NCBI GenBank assembly: GCA_028023455.1
Contig: JAQFVV010012394.1
Span: 20,728,353 to 20,792,352, forward strand
Direction of reading: 5' to 3'
Length of the DNA stretch: 64,000 bases
Origin: Epiperipatus broadwayi
Lineage: Eukaryota; Onychophora; Udeonychophora; Euonychophora; Peripatidae
Numbering within the stretch: position 1 is the stretch's first letter; every line of letters begins with the position of its first letter. The notes under the pieces were generated by a model. It saw only the letters and a list, made by a program, of their open reading frames with translations, was not told the origin of the DNA and made no database searches. Below, piece by piece: positions 55,956-64,000 of this stretch. Both the position numbers and the translations under genes were made by a program.

Positions 55956-58204
55956 TTAATGTAATTTAATTTACTTTTTATTTTGATTATTATGTTATAT
56001 TGTTTTTTTTTGTATATAAATATGTTGTTTTAAGTTGTCTCTCCAAACCTTACCATATAATATTAATTAAGATATGTTTTAATATATATTATCTGGGAGT
56101 TTGAATCAGGTCAATTTCTTGTTCTTTGTGCTAGTCAAAGGAAATGGAGTGCTTGGTGGATTTTAAAATCTTCTTTTGATGATATACCAAATCAGATTTG
56201 CTGTATGATATCCAAGGATTTGTTTTCAATATAAATAAAAGTATCCTCATGAGGGGTGTTTATTTCTTGCAGTTAGAAAGGAGTGCAATGTTCTTGAAAA
56301 GTGGTTGCATGTTGTATATTTATATACCATCTCAGTCTGACTGTGGTATAGTTAGTGCACATAAAATATCTATATTAACTCTCTGCTTGTAACTGCAAAT
56401 ATATATAAAAGTATTGATGTTAAAAATTAAAATATTAAATAAAACAGTAATCAGTTATATAAATGTCAATTTACATTGGTTAAAGTGAGTTTCCGTTATA
56501 ATATATAATAGCCAAATACCCACTATAAACTAGGAGAATATTATTTTTATAAGGATTAGGTTAGTAACAAGATTATTGATATTCTGGGATTTGTAAAAAA
56601 ATTTGTGGTTTTATGCAAAATAGACACTTGAATATTTAAAAAAAAAGCAAGATAAATTATTGTTTGGGGGGGGGGGTAAATTGCAAAGATAGGATTTAAC
56701 ATGCTGGACTAAATATATATTTAGAGACATAGGAATTTTGAAGACTTATTTGGTGTACGATGAAAAAAAAAGGATACTATTGGTAATACAAAATAAAAAG
56801 ATAGTGATTAAAAGTTAAAGCAGTAGATAAAAGTGTTTGGAAAGGATTGAGAGACTGATTGACTTTTTTGGAATGCAAGCAATAATTTTGATGATAAACA
56901 TAATGTAATACCATAATAATAGTTAGTAAAAAAGATAAGGCATTCAAACTCTTGGCATCTGGAGTGATTCATTGAGGAGAGAATTTATTTTCTCTTACTG
57001 CTATTGTTGATGGCTGAAAAGTTCCACATTGTATCGTATTAAAATCTTTGGCTGAAAGAAGATTTTAGGCATGAGATATAGGCTTACCATATTTTTAAAG
57101 AAAGATTGACTCAGAAAATCAGGATGTCTCAAGCCATAAGTTGGAAGACAAAAGTGGTTTGAGTTCAAATATTGGTCAATGGAAATGTGAGCATGTACAT
57201 CAATACCTTTTTCTACAGTTTTATTTTCTTTCTTCCAAGCACTTACCTTCTCGGGGACCTCAGGATGTTGACTATAAAAATACGTTCAACAGATTTGAAT
57301 GGCTCTCTCAGGTACTTACAGTCACTCCTTGATATTATTATTTTTTTATTGTACCCTAGAAATATAGTATGACGACCAACTAAAATTCTTGTTATAGAGA
57401 GTTTGCTGCCAACACACATATTCAACATACACACATATAAATTTATCTGGAAATTATGTCAATGATGTTGTTTTTTAACCATTAATTAACATTTGAATGA
57501 AATAAAACTAATTAGAAAATATATATATAAATAAATTTAACTTGAATAAAAAGAGGGAAATATTTTTCAGCTAATTATTTTAAAACCGCGTTGGCATTGT
57601 GTAAGTTTTTTTTTTATTTAGCGTAGTTTTTCCTCTCTTTTTATTCCTTTATTATGCAGATAAGAACTTTTTCATAAATATTATACATCAAAATGTCAAG
57701 CAGGAATAATTATATAAAAGAGATAAAAAATAAAATCTGTTTTCAGATAATTTAATTTTTTTTTCTTGTTATAAAGATTAAATGTTTGCACAAAATATAG
57801 TACTTCAAAATTAACATCCTTCTGATAAAATGAAAATTGTTTGTAATTTAAAATATTAATACCAAAACAGTGTAAGTTATTTTTTGTACGGGTTGGCTTT
57901 ATATTTTTGCGTTTAGAAATTACATACTAGGATTATTAAAAATAAAATCTTTTTTAAAAAATAATTTATCTTAGAGTAACACCTTGAGCGACTTCTAGTG
58001 TCATATTTAGAAACTACCCCCCCCCCCCCCCAATATTTAAATATATCAGACTTGAAGTTAATAATAAAAAAAGGTGCTTAAATCTTTCGAGACGCCATAT
58101 TAGTGCGCAATTTGTTGCTGTTGCTAGAATGTTTGACATGTGATTAGGAGGATTGGAACCAACCCTCATAAATAAATATATCAAATTTCTACTATGTTGT
58201 CTTT
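55956..58204. other. AT-rich sequence, nothing assigned
   Basis: Homopolymer runs G9 (about 56666) and C14-15 (58017-58031). Short frames at 56.2 and 57.1-57.4 kb have no recognisable content. Confidence 0.4.
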
Positions 58205-58345
58205 GACAGAATAGCTCAGTTGATAGAGCGTTTGCCTTAAATTCGATATTCAAGAATCTAAAGGTGCGAGTTCAATTCTTAGCAAATCACATAATGTTTG
58301 AGTGACATTATTCTTCTCTTTTCTTCAGGTATTGCTGGCATGACC
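58205..58345 (+). repeat. tRNA-derived SINE head with an inverted hammerhead-like tail
   Basis: 58205-58282 has a good D-arm/box A (TAGCTCAGTTGATAGAGCG) and box B (GCGAGTTCAATTCTT). Directly after it, on the minus strand, CTGAAGA and a stem ending CTCAAACATTATG match the PLE-type motif at 53262 in opposite orientation. Confidence 0.55.
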
Positions 58346-58389
58346 AGTCACAATTTATTTGTACTGATAACACCGCCATTCCATCATCT

Positions 58390-59200
58390 AGAAACTGTAT
58401 ATTACAAATAAATTTTAGTGGGCAACCAACTAATTTCTAACAATGCCATAAACCTGTCCTATTAATTAAATCAAATGCTTTGACCAAATCAATAAAAGTA
58501 ATATATGTTATTTCTTTGTTCCTAACACTTTTTCTTGTGTTTGTCTGACAATAGAAAAGCATGTTTATGATGCTTCTTGTTTCAAATTTCATTGAGTCTC
58601 TGGTAACTATTCATATCCAACTGGAAGCAATCTATTCAAAAAACTCTTGAAAGTACCCTGCAGTAGATATATTCCAAAAAATTCCAACATTTTTGAACTT
58701 AATATAATACATTATATTATAAAATCTCTTCAGGTATTTCATCAGGGTCTGCAGCCTTTCCATTTTTAAGACTACAAAAAACTATTTTGATATTATTAAG
58801 CTGGATATCATTGTCCAAATATAAATGAATAGATAAAATTAATATATTAAAAATTGTTATCTAAATTCTTGCACCATTATTCAAAAGATGATTAAAATAC
58901 TCCTTCCATCTTTTCAAAATGTCATTTTTATTATATTAGAGAATACTGTATCTGGATTTAATTGCAAAACGATTTCTCAGATCCATATTTTGCTTTCAAT
59001 GCATCAAAGAAAGATCTAGCATGATCATGGTCAGCAAATGTTTGTATTTCCTTTGCAGTCCTAATTCACCGATCCTTTTTAAGACTTTTTTTTAGATCTT
59101 GAATTTCAGATATTTATTATGCAATTGCACATTTAATCTATTATTTTGTCAAGCAGAAATGCCAAGTTTTTTTTAAAAATCACATTATTAATAATAAAAT
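58390..59200 (-). mobile_element. Decayed LINE reverse transcriptase region
   Basis: Minus strand, 59000 down to 58400: LKNGKAADPDEIPEEI (about 58730-58780), a degenerate RQTQEK block, then TFIDLVKAFDLINRTGLWHC (about 58440-58500, RT motif A with the catalytic Asp in FIDL). Several frameshifts. Same family as the 14.1-15.7-kb LINE. Confidence 0.7.
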
Positions 59201-59207
59201 CATTATC

Positions 59208-59345
59208 AGAAAATTCTGTGTGTTATTACTAACAATTAAATGTATTTAAAAAAAATGTAAATAAAGTTCAATTTTTCTAAAAACAATCAACAATTAAAGT
59301 AGATGATGGAAATAGCCCAACATACTACATGTAGCTACGAGTAAT
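59208..59345 (+). repeat. 3' body of the 53.2-kb SINE family
   Basis: GTGTGTTATTACTAACAA, AATAAAGTTCAATTTTTCTA and GATGGAAATAGCCCAACATA match 53320-53440. Confidence 0.6.
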
Positions 59346-59349
59346 ATTT

Positions 59350-61120
59350 ATTATTTTAATAACCCAGATGTTTTAAATTATAGTTTTCATGAATAATCCA
59401 ATAATTTGCCTTAAACTACATAGATACTATAAAAATTGTAATGTTATTAAATTCTTCCATTCTCTTTGGTGTTATGCCATCTAGTGTAAGCATTAGTAAT
59501 CAACAACAATAGTGAAAATAGAAGAAATTTGCTAATGAATAGCAAGCAGATCATGTGATATACTTGATCATGTAAATATTTGTAATACTATTTTATTTTA
59601 TTAAATTCAAACTCTTAATCATTAACAGCTACACTATACAATGGTTTGCTACAGCAATAATGTGGTGAACATAAGAGCTAAGTGGCATTTTAAAAATCAA
59701 TGTTCAGCTTAGTAAAATTAAAAAAAAACCCTTCAATTTCTCAATTCAGAAATGTTCTTGTACTCATCCTGCCACTTGGTGCTCAAACACCATAACATCT
59801 CAAAAAACTAATATATAGTGTCAATATCAATACTTACCACTTAAATACAATTTTTTTGAAAGCATTTGATATGATTCACATTGAACATAAAAACATATAT
59901 GCTTGATTAATCTAAATTTTATAATTATTAAACTGTTGTATTATGTTTGTGTAACAAGTAGTCAGTAAATGCAAGATTACAAAAATATCAACATATATCT
60001 TATCGTTATTCATCTAGATCAGTGGTACTCAATCTTTTTTTACCTAGCCCATATTTGTAGTCTTATTAACAGTATCATTTTCTTACCACCCACCAAGCTC
60101 CTCAATATGTTAATTTAGTGCTTCATTTGGTACTGTTTTGTGGCACAATAAACACATTGGAACTTGTTTATTTGTTACAGATTTGATAAAACCCATTTTC
60201 AAATATTCTAATAAATAGCCACCATTGTATTTTTTTTTGAGATGTGGATTAAAATTGGTTTAAAAAATTATAGTTCTTTAGAAACAGGCTTAAGATCATA
60301 TTCACTTAATTAATCTCAAATATTCATGGACCACTGTAGTTAAAGAGATAGACAACACAGTTGTTACAAGCTGACACAGAGCTCATTGGTTATTTTCTTG
60401 TATTGCCAACTAAAAGTGTAATTGCAAACCATATATGGATGTCAATATCAAAATTGGAACCTTTATAGGTTTATACCAAGTTAGCATATTTCACGAAAGG
60501 CTCAAATAATGCTGCAATTGCTTCTAACAATTCTTACAATCATTTTTATTAAGAAATGTCATATTAATTCACCATTATGATCGTTTTTAATTGCAACCTT
60601 CCTTATTTATCAATTAAATTTTTTTTCCCATTTTCATTTCTTATTGTTGACTTATTATTATTAATAAAGAATGTAATTAAAATTTAAATTTAGTTTTAAA
60701 CTCATTATTATTGTTATGACTATTATCATTTATCTCAAAATTTTCAAGTTGTTGAAAAATTCTAAGTAGTTTTTAAAAAGCAGATAATAATAATAATCAA
60801 AAAATCTATTGATTAAGTTGAATTTTATCTTTCTTTTAAAAAATATTTTATAAATTTTCTATATCGAAAGAATCAATGCTATAACTCACTAAATAGTTTG
60901 AGATCTATTTAGTTTAGTACTTGGGTTGAGTAATGTAGACAAAATTGAAATTTTCAAAATCAAATGAAAGTGAAAAAAACAATTTTTTAAAATTGGTTTA
61001 GATTAACTGAATAGAATTGTTAAATGCTCAATCTGATACTAGGATGCTTAGATACCACGTGACTTTTTAAAAATTCACGTTATAGTTATTTTTTACTATC
61101 TATAATTTCTGATTTTCAAT
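59350..61120. other. AT-rich sequence, nothing assigned
   Basis: No supported feature. Confidence 0.4.
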
Positions 61121-61124
61121 TGGA

Positions 61125-61390
61125 TGGACAGTGGAAGAGTTGGAGTGTGGAGTAGATTGAAGCCTGTCCATTAAAGTAGGAGTATTTGCTATCTTAATAT
61201 ATATCTGAGCACTTGTAGCATATATGTGTAGAGATGGTAATCTGGACCAACTGATGATTGCTGGGTTAGCATGAAATACGTATATTGGTGATTATTTATC
61301 TTTTCGACATATGTGTGTTCAGGTGTATCAGTGTTATGAGATAGTGTGGAGAGTGGTGGGTCATGTGAAAGTCTGTGCTCATATCCTGTC
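61125..61390 (+). mobile_element. Family-2 SINE-like unit with the best-preserved hammerhead
   Basis: GATTGAAGCCTGTCCATTAA, hammerhead (61238-61294), then the tRNA-like end (TATGAGATAGTGTGGAGAG, degenerate box B). Confidence 0.7.
61238..61294 (+). ncRNA. Family-2 hammerhead ribozyme, all elements intact
   Basis: Stem I outer TAATC (61238-61242) with GATTA (61290-61294); bulge TGG; inner ACCAA (61246-61250) with TTGGT (61285-61289). CTGATGA 61251-61257; stem II TGCT/AGCA around GGGTT; GAAA 61273-61276; stem III ATACGTAT, a perfect palindrome; A17 at 61284. Predicted cleavage 61284/61285. Confidence 0.8.
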
Positions 61391-63046
61391 TATCTATAAT
61401 TTCAAAAAATGAAAATAAGTGTCAACTTTAATTGACCATTATGAAAGTTCTTATATGAATATATAAGCACTAATCACTTATTTGCATATAAGAAGCTCTC
61501 TCCTTCATAAAAACTCATCTTCATCACTGATCAAGTACAATTTTATTTCAAAAGCTACTGCAAGGTCATCTATCAGGCAAACTTTTCAACAAAATGATTC
61601 GAGTAAATACAGTAATGCTTGACAAAATGTTTTAAAACTTCTCATACAGTTTGGTAGTGCAGCAAATGGTAAACTGCCAATTTTTTTCTGTTTAAATGTA
61701 CTATGTAAACTAACTATTGATATTCTTGTGGTTGTTTTAATATGAATATTATTTATAGGAGGATATTCTTTTATTTTCACTTTTTTTAAAATATAGTTCA
61801 AGACATTTTATTTTTGTAATAATCTCAGTAGAAGTAGAATAAACTTGCAAATGAGGATAGGAAGAAAAATAATACATTAAAGATGAATTTATGCTGACTT
61901 TTACCTTCTTCTGCTGAAACTTTTTTACTGGAAAACTTCAACACTTTATCTCTTTATTGAATCCTAACCTTGATCATATCTTCCCATTGAATGCATTGAA
62001 TATATACTTCTTTACAGTGGTTTTGAAAAAATCTTCATAATGTAAATGTAGTTTTTCTCATGAAAACAATACTGAAGTTCACCATAAAATACTTTTTAGG
62101 AAGTCTTACATTGTTCAATAGTTTCACATATCCAAAGCAATCGCTTATATAAAATCTCTATTGTGTCTGAATGTTTGTCCGCAATGCTGTTCAATTGTTT
62201 GCTTTAACATTACTTTTTTTAATTGATTACTTTAACAAATTATAAATATGATGAATTGGACAGCATAAAAAAAAAACAATAAAAATAACTATACTTAATT
62301 AAACCATAATTTATGTAATGAGCATTTTAAGCAAAGAAAGTAATTCTGCTATTAATAAAAAACAATTGGAAAAAAATCAGTACACGTGCTTTTAACTACA
62401 GTATGGAACTAAATAAGTATACTAATTAAATCATGAAAATCTTGTGATTACAGTATATAAATTTATGTTTGAAATGTGATATTTAGTGAGGGGGAAAAAT
62501 AGATACTATAGTCCACTAGAGAGAGCCAAGGACTCCAGTTTACTCTGTTTCTGGCTTCCTGTTTTACTTTCTTTTTTCTTAGTTTGGGGAATTAATATTT
62601 TCTAAAGCTATTTCCATTTAAAAGAGGAGTTTCTGGGCTCTCTTTTCATACACAAGTTATGTCAACATATTATAACAAGTAAGAATACTTTCAACCTTTA
62701 TAAAAACGCTGTGCAAATTATATGGCAGCCATTGAAATTTCAAAAGATTTCTACAGAGATTTTTCCTCTTAATGAAAACTCTTTGTTTCACTCAGTTTTT
62801 CTGAATCTATGAGAGGTTCCAGTTGTTGAGAGGAGCTCCAGAAGCCTAAAACCTAGTTCTGTTGAGTGTGGAAGCTGGGATGAAGGTGCTGTGGGGATTG
62901 TTTCTTATGTTGAACTTCTCATTCATAGAAAAAAAAATGTTATTTTTAGACGTTTTTAGTGTTATTTTTATAAATGATCTTATCCATCTATTATTGCAAA
63001 GTAAGCTGCAGTTTGATCTAATGGTTTTAATTGCAAGTGATTTGCC
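61391..63046. other. AT-rich sequence; GC-richer patch at 62800-62900
   Basis: The minus strand at 62830-62930 reads NEKFNIRNNPHSTFIPASTL before a stop, possibly exon-like. Not supported further. Confidence 0.3.
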
Positions 63047-63283
63047 TTAATTATTTTTATTATTTCCAATGTGGATATTGATAAGGTTGGTCCTTTGCTG
63101 TTCATATGGTTTTTCATGGCGGATTGGAATGGTTTTCAGCAGAGACAATGTAAAACTCAGTTTTTTCCTCATTCTCTGTAGTTCTTCCAAAGTATACTGG
63201 ATAGCTCTCTTCTGGGGATATTTGAAGTCATTTTGGAGACCTGAACAGTAGATTAACTTAGCCTGTATTTTATATTGTCTCAA
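63047..63283 (-). CDS. Candidate exon, unrecognised
   Basis: Minus-strand open frame with DFKYPQKR, YTLEELQRMRKKLSF and SLLKTIPIRHEKPYEQQR, GC-richer than its flanks. TAATCTACTGTTCAG (about 63246-63260) is acceptor-like, so the N-terminal part of the frame may be intron. It is basic and helix-like; no family recognised. The opposite strand is also open, so the call is weak. Confidence 0.25.
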   Translation of the reverse strand: MRQYKIQAKLIYCSGLQNDFKYPQKRAIQYTLEELQRMRKKLSFTLSLLKTIPIRHEKPYEQQRTNLINIHIGNNKNN

Positions 63284-63289
63284 GTGTTT

Positions 63290-64000
63290 TCGTATTCCTC
63301 AACTTATCTACTGCAAATTGGATTTTTCAATATTGTACTCCTAAAACACTATTCATATTTGAACTCTAGTCTTTACAAATAATTCCTAATTATAATCTAG
63401 GTTTACTTTTAGTAATTAATCACCTCATAGACTGATGCTTTGAATAATCATGGATTGATCAATTCTTAGAAATGCTATGGATAAAAATACAGAGTATCAT
63501 TTTAGATCTCCATATTACATGATGTAAATCAAAGTTTACCTTGTAAAACATGTACCAATAAAGTTTAATCCCATTTTTTTTTAAAAAAAACATACTATGG
63601 TACTGTATTAACATTTAATTTTGGTTAGCATATAATTAAAGTTGTGTAGTTTGATACCCCACAGTTCATACTAATTCTACCATTAATAGTTACACTGGCT
63701 AATTTAAAGGCTTAATTTGATTACGAGAATTTTATTCAAAGCAAATAATTTTGCAGAACAAAACAAAAAATTGTTAAAGCAACCAATTAAAAAAATCTAT
63801 TACAAAAATGACAGCCTTTCAGGCCAATTTACGTAAAATTAAAATCTTTTGTTTAATTTACATTGAATCTTTAAAAAAAATTATTAAAGCTACCAATTAA
63901 AAAGAAAGATGGCCTTTACCTAGGCTGGGTACTTCTGATAAAGATATGATTTTACAAAAGTAGAGATAGTATCACACATTAAGTAAGATGAATAACATCG
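63290..64000. other. AT-rich sequence, nothing assigned
   Basis: No supported feature to the window end. Confidence 0.4.

Noticed and set aside
58017-58031. C-run as a regulatory element
   Set aside because: Single homopolymer, comparable to other G/C-runs in the window; no further support.
1-64000. CRISPR arrays, bacterial operons, integrated viruses
   Set aside because: No regularly spaced identical repeats, no prokaryotic gene organisation, no LTR pairs or capsid/envelope-like frames seen.

Overview
The window is very AT-rich, has no bacterial gene layout (no long ORFs, no operons) and is full of microsatellites, tRNA-derived SINEs, non-LTR (LINE) and Penelope-like (PLE) retroelement remains, and hairpin-forming repeats. 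This is animal (metazoan) intergenic or intronic DNA. I cannot name the species. No complete host gene is visible. The best host-gene candidate is a GC-richer terminal exon at 45383-45604 with a poly(A) signal; a few weaker exon-like islands lie at 43.2, 44.4-44.8, 46.3-46.6, 49.0-49.3 and 63.0-63.3 kb.

The dominant theme is hammerhead ribozymes (HHRs). I find about 20 copies of the HHR core (CTGANGA, then a small stem, then GAAA, a short stem III, then UH) on both strands. Many have a stem I split by an internal loop, as in type I HHRs. They fall into several families: (1a) a 405-nt monomer arranged as an 0.84-kb near-perfect palindrome at 1956-2842; (1b-1d) hairpin elements carrying one ribozyme per strand near their centre (2.9, 6.3-6.7, 13.3-13.6, 30.3-30.6 kb, plus core-deleted relatives at 15.0, 17.3, 19.0 and 32.5 kb); (2) a dispersed tRNA-like, box-B-bearing SINE-like unit with an HHR (6.9-7.2, 26.7-27.4, 31.8-32.4, 41.2-41.7, 52.6-53.0, 61.1-61.4 kb). 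Family 2 includes a tandem dimer whose two predicted cleavage sites are exactly 483 nt apart. PLE-type HHR motifs (N7 = G or A) lie at PLE or SINE ends.

The probable autonomous partner is also present: a nearly complete PLE on the minus strand (about 21.3-24.0 kb) with reverse transcriptase and GIY-YIG endonuclease split by one frameshift near 22590, and a decayed HHR downstream. Three further PLE 3' fragments (0.7-1.1, 42.6-42.9 and 46.7-48.0 kb) are each enclosed by inverted repeats. The HHR/PLE/retrozyme link is known from other animals (PLE-encoded HHRs, metazoan retrozymes, the schistosome HHR SINE). Trans-mobilisation here is inference.

Other layout: LINE remains at 9.2-12.2 (minus, endonuclease to 3' end), 14.1-15.7 (minus), 16.0-16.4 (plus), 28.1-28.5 (minus) and 58.4-59.2 kb (minus); tRNA-Gly(UCC)-like SINEs at 5.0 and 29.1-29.3 kb; a second tRNA SINE at 43.6 and 47.4 kb; a third at 53.2 and 58.2 kb; a TIR-bearing MITE-like family at 39.3-40.8 kb; and a 4.3-kb block at 42.3-46.7 kb bounded by about 110-bp inverted repeats. 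The remaining sequence is AT-rich with nothing I can assign.
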